The notes under the pieces are model-generated. The model made no database searches. It was not told the DNA's origin and saw only the letters and a program-made list of their open reading frames with translations. The translations under genes and the position numbers were made by a program. Shown piece by piece: positions 43,997-52,619 of a stretch of DNA of 64,000 bases. Within the stretch, counting starts at the first letter, position 1, and each line of letters starts with the position of its first letter. The stretch is from Sphingobacteriaceae bacterium (GTDB lineage: Bacteria; Bacteroidota; Bacteroidia; B-17B0; Aurantibacillaceae). Where the stretch lies: positions 1 through 64,000 of the forward strand of contig CANKBS010000006.1 in assembly GCA_947480015.1 (NCBI GenBank), given 5' to 3'.

Positions 43997-44629
43997 ATGA
44001 AAATAGTAACATTGAGCGGTTCGCTTAGAGCGAACGTAGGGAAAGTTGATGCTAAAGCTGTTAGAGCTATAGGTCACGTACCGTGTGTAATTTATGGTGC
44101 AGGTGAGCAAATCCACTTCAGTGCGGATATCCGTCACTTCAAAAACATCATCTTTACACCGGAAACTAATTTAGTAAACGTTGAAGTAGATGGTAAAACG
44201 TATAAAACTGTTTTACAAGAAGCGCAATACCACAAAATTAATGATCGTTTAATTCACGCCGATTTTTTACAAGTAACCGAAGACAAACCGGTAACTGTGC
44301 AATTGCCTGTTAAAACGATTGGTACTTCTGAAGGTGTGAAAGCCGGTGGTAAATTAACAATCAAATTACGTAAACTTAAAGTAAGAGGTTTAATAGCTAA
44401 ATTACCTGAGTACATCGAATTAAACATCGAGAAATTAGCGATCGGAAAATCAATTTCTGCAGGCGATATTCAAATCGATGGTTTAACTTTATTACATCCT
44501 AAAAATATTTCTGTAGTAAGTGTTGATACTACACGTACGGTAACAACTGCAGATGAAACTCCTGCAGCAGCAGCAAAAGGAACTCCAGCTCCTGCAGCAG
44601 CAGCAAAAGCAGCACCTGCTAAAAAATAA
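43997..44629 (+). CDS. rplY: 50S ribosomal protein L25 / general stress protein Ctc
   Basis: A 210-residue long-form L25 (TL5/CTC). The N-terminal 5S-rRNA-binding domain (VTLSGSLRANVGKVDAKAVRAIGHVPCVIYG ... HADFLQV) is followed by the TL5 C-terminal beta domain and an Ala/Pro/Lys-rich tail (about 188-210). It binds 5S rRNA in the large ribosomal subunit. Gene order prs-rplY is conserved. A strong terminator follows. Confidence 0.95.
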   Translation: MKIVTLSGSLRANVGKVDAKAVRAIGHVPCVIYGAGEQIHFSADIRHFKNIIFTPETNLVNVEVDGKTYKTVLQEAQYHKINDRLIHADFLQVTEDKPVTVQLPVKTIGTSEGVKAGGKLTIKLRKLKVRGLIAKLPEYIELNIEKLAIGKSISAGDIQIDGLTLLHPKNISVVSVDTTRTVTTADETPAAAAKGTPAPAAAAKAAPAKK

Positions 44630-44647
44630 TCACCTTCTAATAAAAAC

Positions 44648-44678
44648 AAAGCCCCGGAATTATTTTCGGGGCTTTTTT
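44648..44678 (+). terminator. Rho-independent terminator of prs-rplY
   Basis: AAAGCCCCG and CGGGGCTTT form a 9-bp stem around a 10-nt loop and are followed by a T-run. Confidence 0.92.
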
Positions 44679-45047
44679 ATGCGCTAAATTCACTAACTAG
44701 TCGAGCCTCAAATGGTCAAAAGATAGTTGAATAAAAAAATGCAAAAAACATCGAATGTTTTAATTTGTAGGAAAATCATTTTTTAATCAAAATGAGTGGT
44801 AGATTTTAATTAAATAAAACTAAACTAAAAGGATTAGAAATAAGTGTAAAATCCCCTGAGCACCTGTTTTAGGGCTTCAAGCCAGTGGTTTGATGAGCCA
44901 GCTTGCGCCATGAACCCGATACCTATCGGGTCGGGGCAGCCCGCCCGGGCGCCCAAATAAAGGGAGTGCTTTTTGAAGCGACACAAACTAAGTGATTGAA
45001 AATGCTGGTCAGCATAACACAAAATGAAATTGAAAATAAAATTGAAA
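44679..45047. other. Intergenic region holding interspersed element copy C
   Basis: About 370 bp between converging genes. The central part is the GGGCGCCC-type element. The flanks are AT-rich and without a recognisable feature. Confidence 0.5.
44849..44957 (-). repeat. Interspersed GGGCGCCC element, copy C (truncated)
   Basis: Read on the minus strand it starts TTGGGCGCCCGGGCGGGCT, identical to copy A, contains the hairpin CCCGATA/TATCGGG, GGCTCATCA and GCCCT, but lacks the ATCCC..GGCGCG end found in A and B. Confidence 0.7.
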
Positions 45048-46007
45048 CTAGAATTTACTACGTAAACGTGCCGAACGACGTTGCTTCTTAAAGATATAAC
45101 TTACCGAAACCTCTAAACTCATATAGGAGTCTTTCTGCCTGTCGCCTCTCTGTGCAGACTGTCCATCACCTCCAGGCAATGTAGCGCTGTAAAACGGACT
45201 ATTCGGGTCTAATCGGCCCTTGCTTGGATCGGACATTTGTGCCGACATTGGTCCATAGGCAGCTGCCAGTTTGTTTGGATCGTAATAGGTTCCACTCACA
45301 TCATCCATATAATCCGTTAGTGTTTTACGAAAAGAAAACTCAACACCAAGCGACCAAATTTTATTAATGGTTAATTTATAATAACCGCCCATTGGAATAC
45401 ATAAACTAAAATGAGAATATTGTTTCGGACCTCCATCTAAACCCTGACCTTCTGTATGTAAGGGTTTTAAAGCCACCCAGGTACCTTGAGCGTTTAAACC
45501 TTTTGGATTATAATAAAATGCACCCACTCCAACAAAACCATATAGGTTATGAGTAATGTTTTTCATACGCCCATAATTACGCTTGATGCCATACTTGCTG
45601 CCCCCTCGCTTGGTACTTTGATAACCAAACTCAATGCGCGTTGACATTTCAAATACGTTGGATTTAAAATTTAAGTTACGATTGTTCCGATAAATGTCTT
45701 GGGTTTTGGAATCGTCACCTCTCACATTTAAATAACTAAATTTAGCGGCTACATTTACAGCCCGAGCTAATTTATAACGCGCTCCAAATCCAATAGCAGC
45801 TCTGCTTTGATTAAAATTAATATCGGCCGGACTATAATCGGTGCCTTGTTTGTTACGTCCACCTAAATCTCCTAAAAAATTGGAGGTACCCATGGTGAAA
45901 AACACTTCACGCTTGTACTTTTTCCACTCGTTTGGACGCATAAAGCTTTGAGCCTGAATAGTATAGACAAAAAAAGAAAAGAAAATAAGAGAAACTTTTC
46001 TTTTCAT
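45048..46007 (-). CDS. DUF6089 family outer-membrane barrel (PorG-like)
   Basis: A 319-residue protein with a signal peptide (MKRKVSLIFFSFFVYTIQAQ). The mature start REVFFTMGTSNFLGDLGG and the following short strands with aromatic ends are typical of DUF6089 barrels. The C-terminal DSYMSLEVSVSYIF would be the last outer-membrane strand. The T9SS component PorG belongs to this family type, so the protein could be PorG or a paralogue, but this cannot be settled here. A basic tail (KKQRRSARLRSKF) ends it. Its neighbours are unrelated. Confidence 0.8.
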   Translation of the reverse strand: MKRKVSLIFFSFFVYTIQAQSFMRPNEWKKYKREVFFTMGTSNFLGDLGGRNKQGTDYSPADINFNQSRAAIGFGARYKLARAVNVAAKFSYLNVRGDDSKTQDIYRNNRNLNFKSNVFEMSTRIEFGYQSTKRGGSKYGIKRNYGRMKNITHNLYGFVGVGAFYYNPKGLNAQGTWVALKPLHTEGQGLDGGPKQYSHFSLCIPMGGYYKLTINKIWSLGVEFSFRKTLTDYMDDVSGTYYDPNKLAAAYGPMSAQMSDPSKGRLDPNSPFYSATLPGGDGQSAQRGDRQKDSYMSLEVSVSYIFKKQRRSARLRSKF

Positions 46008-46109
46008 TTATATAAATTGCTTCAACATCAAGCGAAGATAAGGCTTTACGGGCAAACTAAAAAACTTTCTAAATTTTTAATAAACATTAAACGGTTAATA
46101 ATTAAACGG

Positions 46110-47534
46110 TTAGCTAAAAAAAAGCTTATTAAAATTTATCAAAAATAATTTCTCAGTTGCCCTAGTTACTGCGGTATACAGCCATCTGGTGAAATTTGCA
46201 TCCATTTGATCTTCCTTTAAATATCCCTGATCAATAAATACTACGGGCCACTGACCACCCTGCGATTTGTGACAGGTAATGGCATAACTGAATTTTACCT
46301 GTAAGGCATTGTAATAAGGACTTTTCTTCAAATACGCTATGCGCGCACCTTTCGAAGGCTCATCCCTCACGTCACCCAATACATTTTCGTATAGTTTTTG
46401 TTGCTCCTCTTGCGTTAAAGCCGGAGCATCGGTAAACAAACTGTTGGTGATTAGTTTCACCTCTTGCTCAGGCAAATTCGGATAATCAACAAAGCGCACC
46501 ATACAATCACAAAAATCAAACTCGTATAAACTTTCTCGTTTGAGTAATCGGGTTATTTCCATCATGTCGCCATTCGCAATAAACCCTGCTTCGCCATTAT
46601 TATCCGGAAGCCAAAAATAATTGTTCTTTACCACCATGAGTTTATCGCCGGTGCAAAGATCTTCTTCATATAATTTGATCCGATTTCTGAAACTCTGGTT
46701 AAACAAATTGGCGCGTTTATTACTGCGCGTTATGATCACCACATTTTCTTCCCCGTATTTCGATAAACAACTGTTTAATTGATCTTCCAGCTCTTCACCA
46801 GTCACATCCACCACATCAGGTCCGCACACCAATTTCGGAAACTCAAATTCCACCCCCGTTATGCTATTCCTTAAATTGGTGGCATTTAATAAAATGCCGC
46901 TTTCTAAACGTTGCCGTGCTACCTCCTTTAATTCAAATACTTTTATGTTTAAATAAAAGGCTGTTTTTAAATAGTCTTTGTTCAAAGCCGGACTCTCGGA
47001 GCTGCCTACAGGTGGTAGCTGCGCGGTATCACCAATTAATATTAATTTACAGTGATCGCCGCTATAAACGTATTCGAATAAATTTTCAAGTAAACTGTTA
47101 AACAAACTCTCGCCTCCGCTATCGGCGCTTATCATCGAGGCTTCGTCCACAATAAACAAAGTGTGTTTGTGTAAATTTTCAGCCAAAGAAAATTGGAAAG
47201 CACCACCAGCTGTTATTTCTTTTCGGAATATTTTTTTATGGATAGTAAAGGCCGGGCGTTGCGCATAATGACTCAATACCTTGGCAGCTCTGCCGGTTGG
47301 TGCCAATAACACACTCCGCCAGCGGATGCTTGGCAGAACTTTAGTGATGGCGGAAATTAAATTGGTTTTACCAGTTCCGGCATAACCTTTTAAAATAAAC
47401 ACCCCACGCTCATCGTTGTCAAATAAAAAATCACTAATCTTTTCAATAGCTTCCTTTTGGTCGGTATTCGGAACAAAGGGTAAACTACTATGCACAAAAT
47501 CAGTAAATTCTTGTTTCGGATTTTTTTTCAACAT
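46110..47534 (-). CDS. RecD-like ATP-dependent DNA helicase (AAA, UvrD_C_2)
   Basis: A 474-residue SF1B helicase. Walker A GYAGTGKTN is at about 50, Walker B in LFIVDEASMIS, GDTAQLPPVGS (motif III) and the C-terminal UvrD_C_2 motif YAITCHKSQGGQWPVVF with YTAVTRA after. It resembles the single-subunit RecD2-like enzymes of Bacteroidota. The role is DNA unwinding in repair or recombination, partner unknown. All helicase motifs are intact. It is monocistronic and divergent from the DUF3822 gene. Confidence 0.92.
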   Translation of the reverse strand: MLKKNPKQEFTDFVHSSLPFVPNTDQKEAIEKISDFLFDNDERGVFILKGYAGTGKTNLISAITKVLPSIRWRSVLLAPTGRAAKVLSHYAQRPAFTIHKKIFRKEITAGGAFQFSLAENLHKHTLFIVDEASMISADSGGESLFNSLLENLFEYVYSGDHCKLILIGDTAQLPPVGSSESPALNKDYLKTAFYLNIKVFELKEVARQRLESGILLNATNLRNSITGVEFEFPKLVCGPDVVDVTGEELEDQLNSCLSKYGEENVVIITRSNKRANLFNQSFRNRIKLYEEDLCTGDKLMVVKNNYFWLPDNNGEAGFIANGDMMEITRLLKRESLYEFDFCDCMVRFVDYPNLPEQEVKLITNSLFTDAPALTQEEQQKLYENVLGDVRDEPSKGARIAYLKKSPYYNALQVKFSYAITCHKSQGGQWPVVFIDQGYLKEDQMDANFTRWLYTAVTRATEKLFLINFNKLFFS

Positions 47535-47631
47535 CGGAATTCAAAAGTAAACACAAAAAACCAGCCAAAAGCGTCCCACTTATAAAAGATCAAAAATTAT
47601 GCCCCATACGTGCGAAATATCAAAAAAATTA

Positions 47632-47660
47632 TTGTTTAAATTAAGAATGTATTAGCTTTG
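47632..47660 (+). promoter_or_regulatory. Promoter of DUF3822-rsmD
   Basis: TTG (47632-47634) and TAGCTTTG (47653-47660) are 18 bp apart. The box ends 5 bp before the TTG start at 47666. Confidence 0.65.
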
Positions 47661-47665
47661 TCTAC

Positions 47666-48520
47666 TTGCCAAACGAAGAATACATAATTAAACAATCCTA
47701 CAAAGAATTGCCACCTTCCGGCGATGAACTTTGTCTATCTCTTTATTTAACACCGCATAGTTTTACCTATGCGATTTTTAATAGCCATTATAGCAAAGTG
47801 TATGAATTATGTGAAGTGGAAATAACAGCATATGGTAAACAATCTCAAAGTTTAACCGAAAAGATCTTTTTTCTGATACACAACCATTTACTTCATCAGA
47901 AAAAATTTGAAAAGACAAACATCTGTATTCTTAATTCCGATTTTACATTAGTACCCGAATCATTTTCAAGCGGTGAATTTAAACATCTCCTTCAATTTAC
48001 TACAGGTAACCAAACCATTAAAATAAGCCGCGAACATAAAATCAAAGATTTAAAATTTTGTTTTTCAGCAAATCAGGATCTCATCTCCGACTTGGAAAGA
48101 TTTTTTCCCAATGCTTCAATCAGACATTCTGGCGCAGTGGCAATCGATCTTTTCTTTAGTCAGCATTCACTTATTAAATCCAATTTGTTTTTATCTATCA
48201 GTAATGGGATGATCGAACTGGTGGGTAAAGAAAACAACCAAGTTCTGTTCTACAACGTTTTTAAATACGATAACAACGAAGATGTTTTATATTACCTGCT
48301 TTTTATGATGGAACAATTTCAGCTTAATCCGCTGGAAGTAAAACTTAGCATTGCAGGTAACAGGGACTTAAATGACGAACTAATCAAGAGCATTAAAAAA
48401 TACATCAAGCAGGTTTATTTTGCCGTACATGAGCCCACAGTGCTGCTAAGCAACGAGCTAAACGATTTGCCAAAACAGTATAATTTCACTTTACTAAATC
48501 AACATGTATGCGCATTATAG
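47666..48520 (+). CDS. DUF3822 family protein
   Basis: A 284-residue protein with an actin-like fold as predicted for the family. Features are LSLYLTPHSFTYAIF at the front, a middle SGAVAIDLFF and LSISNGMIELVGKENNQVLFYNVF later. Function is unknown. It is nearly always followed by rsmD in Bacteroidota, and here they overlap by 13 bp. No ATG or GTG exists in the open part of the frame, so TTG at 47666 is used. It lies so close to the -7 box that the mRNA is probably leaderless. Confidence 0.88.
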   Translation: MPNEEYIIKQSYKELPPSGDELCLSLYLTPHSFTYAIFNSHYSKVYELCEVEITAYGKQSQSLTEKIFFLIHNHLLHQKKFEKTNICILNSDFTLVPESFSSGEFKHLLQFTTGNQTIKISREHKIKDLKFCFSANQDLISDLERFFPNASIRHSGAVAIDLFFSQHSLIKSNLFLSISNGMIELVGKENNQVLFYNVFKYDNNEDVLYYLLFMMEQFQLNPLEVKLSIAGNRDLNDELIKSIKKYIKQVYFAVHEPTVLLSNELNDLPKQYNFTLLNQHVCAL

Positions 48521-49068
48521 GTGGAATTCACAAAGGCAAGGTTATTAAAGTTGCTAAAGATCTTCCGGTTCGGCCAACTACCGATTTTGCAAAAGAAGCG
48601 CTCTTTAATATTTTAGCCAATAAAGTTGATTTTGAAGGTCTGGCCATTCTGGATTTGTTTAGTGGTACAGGGCATATTTCTTTAGAATTTGCTTCGCGCG
48701 GAGCTAGCTCAGTAACCGCCGTAGATCAGAGTTTTAAATGCGCCTGCTTTTTACGTTCTATTAGTAAAGATCTTAAATTGGATGTAAACGCCATGAAAGG
48801 GGATGTGTTTGAATTTATAAAAAACTGTTCGTCTAAATTTGATCTTATTTTTGCCGATCCTCCGTACGACTTAGCCACTATTCCTCAAATTCATGAAGGT
48901 ATCATGAAAAGCGGATTGCTCAAACCAAATGGCATTCTCATCATCGAACACGGCCACAAAACCAAACTCGATGAACTCAAACAATTTACACAGCACCGAA
49001 AATACGGTAATGTCAATTTTAGTTTTTTTGAAAATAAGGAAATAGAATCAATTAATTTAACGGATTAA
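48508..49068 (+). CDS. rsmD: 16S rRNA (guanine(966)-N(2))-methyltransferase RsmD
   Basis: A 186-residue methyltransferase. MRIIGGIHKGKVI and RPTTDFAKEALFNIL open the family, the SAM site is ILDLFSGTGHISLE, and the catalytic motif DPPY lies at about 117-120. It methylates G966 of 16S rRNA in the small subunit. Length is normal. It overlaps the DUF3822 gene, so the two are translated together. Confidence 0.96.
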   Translation: MRIIGGIHKGKVIKVAKDLPVRPTTDFAKEALFNILANKVDFEGLAILDLFSGTGHISLEFASRGASSVTAVDQSFKCACFLRSISKDLKLDVNAMKGDVFEFIKNCSSKFDLIFADPPYDLATIPQIHEGIMKSGLLKPNGILIIEHGHKTKLDELKQFTQHRKYGNVNFSFFENKEIESINLTD

Positions 49069-49097
49069 AACGATTTTTTTTAACCCGGAGGTAATAG

Positions 49098-49421
49098 CTA
49101 TTTCATTATGCCGTTTGCGCGACCAATATCGGTAATCATTTGCTTTACCTTTTCGCCAATGGCATCGTCACTTGTAGCTCTTATATAAGTGTCGGTTAAG
49201 GTAAGAATGTTTTGTAGATAAAATTTTTTCATTTCGTCTATCATCATATCCTTGGTCCATAAATCAATACGTAAGGTGTTATTTTCTTTACCATCCCAAA
49301 GTGCAATCATCATACTTTTACACTCATTGCCTTCACCGGCATCGGGTGCCGACCAATGAATGGTTTGTGGCAAATTATTTTCGTCAACAATTACTTTAAA
49401 GTTTATTTCGCTGCTTTTCAT
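49098..49421 (-). CDS. gldC: Gliding motility protein GldC
   Basis: A 107-residue protein matching GldC: ENNLPQTIHWSAPDAGEGNE, ALWDGKENNTLRIDLWTKDM, DEMKKFYLQNILTLTDTYIRAT. No signal peptide is present, so it is cytoplasmic or peripheral. In Flavobacterium it accompanies gldB and supports gliding, with its exact role unknown. gldB is not in this window. It converges on rsmD and lies 10 bp after the OmpA-family gene, with which it probably shares a transcript. Confidence 0.93.
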   Translation of the reverse strand: MKSSEINFKVIVDENNLPQTIHWSAPDAGEGNECKSMMIALWDGKENNTLRIDLWTKDMMIDEMKKFYLQNILTLTDTYIRATSDDAIGEKVKQMITDIGRANGIMK

Positions 49422-49431
49422 AAAATATTTT

Positions 49432-51375
49432 TTATTGTCCTAAAATTTTAAATTCAATTCTTCTGTTTTGTGCATGTTCCATTTCACTGCAAGGTACTGC
49501 ATCACGGCAATGATTTAAAGGCTTGGTTTCACCATATCCTTTAGCTATGATACGTTTTGGATCAATGCTACTTTTAGTGATATACGCTCTAACTGTTTTA
49601 GCTCGTAATTCACTCAGTTTTAAATTCGCTTCATTGTTTCCCTTGCAATCGGTATGCGCACCAACCTCAATCCGAAGATTTTTATTATTCCACATCACAA
49701 GAATTATTTTATCTAAAATTTCCTTAGCCTGATTATTAATATCATACTTGCCGGTTTCAAACATCACATTTTCAACAATTAACTTATTGTCAACAATTGG
49801 AATTTCTCTTTTTTCAGTGGGGTTGGTCTTTTTATGATCAATGAGTTCAAGCCAAGGATCATCCAGTTCAATGTCTCTTAAACCCGCAATTTCAGCCGTT
49901 ACTGGTTTATATGAGAATTTATTTCCTTTCTGATGGGTCATAATCTTAATGAGATTATCCTCACTGCTATAAATCAAAATGTTCTTAAACACATCCAGAA
50001 TATTATCGGTATTATCGGCGCTTAAATAAAAACGTTTTAAAAATGGTAGATACTTAAATTTGAATGTCCCCAGGTTATCCGTTAAAGCACTATCTATAAC
50101 TTCATAACTATCATTCAATAAAATGATCTTTAATTTCCCAATCGGGTTATTCACATTGTCCCCAAAAATAGTGGCCTTAATTTCCATCTTCATTTCATCC
50201 TCATCAATCGATAAATCGTTGAATGTTTGATTGTAAGTAGAGCCTAATTTCATGCTTGTACGGCCTGCTGTTAAGGTGTCTAGGGTGGCTATGTAATTAT
50301 CCTCCTTGCTTAATAAATCAACTTTTTCACCAGTTGCCACATCGGCTTTATCAACACCAATATAGTAATTGTGATCAGGCTTAATGTCCTCAAAAACAAA
50401 GGTGCCAAACTCATTGGTTTTTGTTTTTTTGATCACGGTATTTAATTTATTCGATAGATAAACATGTTTATCAGCAAAGAATTTTTTCTCCTTGGCCGCT
50501 GAAGAAACCAACTTCCCTCCAATATTCGTGGTGAAATTATTGTCTACCAGCTTCCTAATCTCATCCGGTCCAAGCCTCCACACATTAGTTAGGCCATCTG
50601 TTTTCGAATTTGCAATACTGCTACTTTTAGTGCTCATGAGGGTAAACATATTTTTAGCAGCCTCATTATCCTTGGCCTCTAATTTTAGCCCTTCTACTTC
50701 CGATACCATAATACCGGTAAATGCAAATGCACCAAAACGATTGGTAGATCCGCTTTTTAAAACCGATCCACTTTTTGAAAGAACCGAGATCGGACGATTG
50801 CTCACCGTTAATTTTTTATTCGAATTTAGAATTATTTTTCCTGCTAAAATGCTGGATTGCTCTACCTGTGGAACTTCGTTAGTAACTAAAGGAGGAATAA
50901 CAGCTTCAACTTTTTTGCGCACCTTTAAAACACTTCTCGAAAAAGCATTGTTATAGGCCGTATCATCAACCATGCGTTTATTACCATCAAAAATGATTTT
51001 ATGAAAGCTGTTTTTAAACACATTGGTATCAATATCTTCATCCGTTTTATCCACAAAGGGTACATCCATTTCGTAACGCATCAGATACTCATGTTTCTCA
51101 GGCGGTACGTGATTGGCGTATACTTCCAAAAACATGAGTGGACTTCGGGCATTCTCAAAATAAATCTGATATTTTTTGCCAAAATCCAACTGTATTTTAA
51201 AGTCAGATTTAGTGCCGGTGTTTAAGGTTTTGGTAATAACGGCTCCCTCTTTAACCGTAATTTTTGTATTGTAGATAACTGAATTGTTTAACAAATTATG
51301 ACCAATAATTGTTATTTGCCCCCTTAGGAATGAAACAAAACAAACAATTACCAGTAAAAAATAAATCTTTTTCAT
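49432..51375 (-). CDS. OmpA family protein with long N-terminal periplasmic region
   Basis: A 647-residue exported protein (signal peptide ending near LRGQ). Several Bacteroidota carboxypeptidase-regulatory-like beta-sandwich modules fill about 20-510 (for example VLKSGSTNRFGAFAFTGI and TKTNEFGTFVFEDIKPDHNYY). The last about 115 residues are an OmpA peptidoglycan-binding domain (ENVMFETGKYDINNQAKEIL, VGAHTDCKGN, AQNRRIEF). It likely links the outer membrane to peptidoglycan. It shares an operon with gldC, an association that hints at motility or T9SS-related envelope function, by context only. Confidence 0.88.
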   Translation of the reverse strand: MKKIYFLLVIVCFVSFLRGQITIIGHNLLNNSVIYNTKITVKEGAVITKTLNTGTKSDFKIQLDFGKKYQIYFENARSPLMFLEVYANHVPPEKHEYLMRYEMDVPFVDKTDEDIDTNVFKNSFHKIIFDGNKRMVDDTAYNNAFSRSVLKVRKKVEAVIPPLVTNEVPQVEQSSILAGKIILNSNKKLTVSNRPISVLSKSGSVLKSGSTNRFGAFAFTGIMVSEVEGLKLEAKDNEAAKNMFTLMSTKSSSIANSKTDGLTNVWRLGPDEIRKLVDNNFTTNIGGKLVSSAAKEKKFFADKHVYLSNKLNTVIKKTKTNEFGTFVFEDIKPDHNYYIGVDKADVATGEKVDLLSKEDNYIATLDTLTAGRTSMKLGSTYNQTFNDLSIDEDEMKMEIKATIFGDNVNNPIGKLKIILLNDSYEVIDSALTDNLGTFKFKYLPFLKRFYLSADNTDNILDVFKNILIYSSEDNLIKIMTHQKGNKFSYKPVTAEIAGLRDIELDDPWLELIDHKKTNPTEKREIPIVDNKLIVENVMFETGKYDINNQAKEILDKIILVMWNNKNLRIEVGAHTDCKGNNEANLKLSELRAKTVRAYITKSSIDPKRIIAKGYGETKPLNHCRDAVPCSEMEHAQNRRIEFKILGQ

Positions 51376-51401
51376 TTCAGCAAGTCTTAAATTTAAACGT
51401 T

Positions 51402-52499
51402 TTAGATAGCTTGTCCAAAATTTTCTTTTACATAGTTTTCAATATGCTTCATGAGTTCCTTTTCTAGTCCCTTATGATATTTTTTAATATTTAATTTTAT
51501 TTTATTTCCCTCTTCAAAAGCTTTATATCCACGTTCGTACTGCTTTTCAATCGAATCAAGATAACCTTTGCTTATTTTCTGCTCATAAGGTCTACCACGT
51601 TTTTTAATATTTATGTTCAAATTAGTTTTATTGGTACGGAGGTATACAAATAAATCGGGTTTAGGAATCTGAGATGCCAAAGCCATGAAGTGTTTTTCAA
51701 AAAGGGTATATTCCTTACTTTTTAAATTAACTTTTGCAAACCATAAACTTTTAAACACACTAAAATCACTAATTACCAAAGCCGTATGGTGTTCAAAATG
51801 TTTACTAAGCTGCTCAAACCGACTGATGAGAAAACTGTACTCAAGTGGAAAAGCGTAAAACGCAGGATCTTTATAAAACAAGGGCAGCAAATGGTTTTGC
51901 TCAAATTCTTCGGCCAAATAGCTTGTTTTTAATCTTTTTGCCAAGGCCTTAGCTAATGTCGAGGTTCCAGAAGCCAAATTGCCTTCAATACAAATATAGC
52001 GGAGCTGTTTTTTTTCTTCCAATACCGTAACTTCTAATTTGTCTTTTGTAAGGGTTAAAAGCTGCTTCATGGTTTTTTTAAACTGTGGGTGTAGTAAATC
52101 TTTTTCAATTTCAACCAAAGGCACTAACACAAATTTACGTAAATGCATGCGGGGATGCGGCACCTGTATAGCTGTCTCATCAATAATTTCAGAATTATAA
52201 AACAAAATATCTAAATCAATTGTCCTGTCAGAATTCTGATCGTCCGTTCTAATCCTGCCAAGTTTTTTTTCAATCCCGAGCAAGGCCTTTAAAAGTTCTT
52301 GAGCACCTAATGGGGTCTCAAGTTTAATAACCTGGTTGAGGTATTTTTTATCCGAACTAATCCCCCATGCTTGTGTTTGATAGTGCTTGGATGTTTTTAA
52401 TAAGGTGCCACATTGCTTTTCAATGGCCTTGAGGGCTTTATTTAAATTAGCCCTTCGGTCTCCTATATTTCCGCCTAACCCTAAAAAAGCTATATTCAT
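51402..52499 (-). CDS. folK: FolK (HPPK) fused to a deoxynucleoside-kinase-like domain
   Basis: ATG 52499 gives 365 residues. Residues 1-165 are HPPK (NIAFLGLGGNIGDRRANL, DRTIDLDILFYN, PHPRMHLRKFVLVPL), which adds pyrophosphate to 6-hydroxymethyl-dihydropterin in folate synthesis. Residues about 170-365 match the deoxynucleoside kinase fold fused to FolK in Bacteroidota (LLPLFYKDPAFYAFPLEYSFL, SDFSVFKSLWFAKVNL, KPDLFVYLRTN, IKKRGRPYEQ). The P-loop reads EGNLASGTSTLA, with Thr (T179) in place of the invariant Lys, so the kinase half may be inactive or altered. The gene is divergent from sppA. Confidence 0.92.
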   Translation of the reverse strand: MNIAFLGLGGNIGDRRANLNKALKAIEKQCGTLLKTSKHYQTQAWGISSDKKYLNQVIKLETPLGAQELLKALLGIEKKLGRIRTDDQNSDRTIDLDILFYNSEIIDETAIQVPHPRMHLRKFVLVPLVEIEKDLLHPQFKKTMKQLLTLTKDKLEVTVLEEKKQLRYICIEGNLASGTSTLAKALAKRLKTSYLAEEFEQNHLLPLFYKDPAFYAFPLEYSFLISRFEQLSKHFEHHTALVISDFSVFKSLWFAKVNLKSKEYTLFEKHFMALASQIPKPDLFVYLRTNKTNLNINIKKRGRPYEQKISKGYLDSIEKQYERGYKAFEEGNKIKLNIKKYHKGLEKELMKHIENYVKENFGQAI

Positions 52500-52619
52500 A
52501 CCATGTTTAGGAAACGACTCATTAATATTTTTAATTTTACGCACAGCTGCAAAGATATAAAATAGGCCTTTTGCAACAGACTTTACACCAATTTAATTAA
52601 AACAATAAAATAAATACGT

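Noticed and set aside
44834-45022. Minus-strand ORF of 62 codons
   Set aside because: It covers element copy C and shows no conserved protein features.
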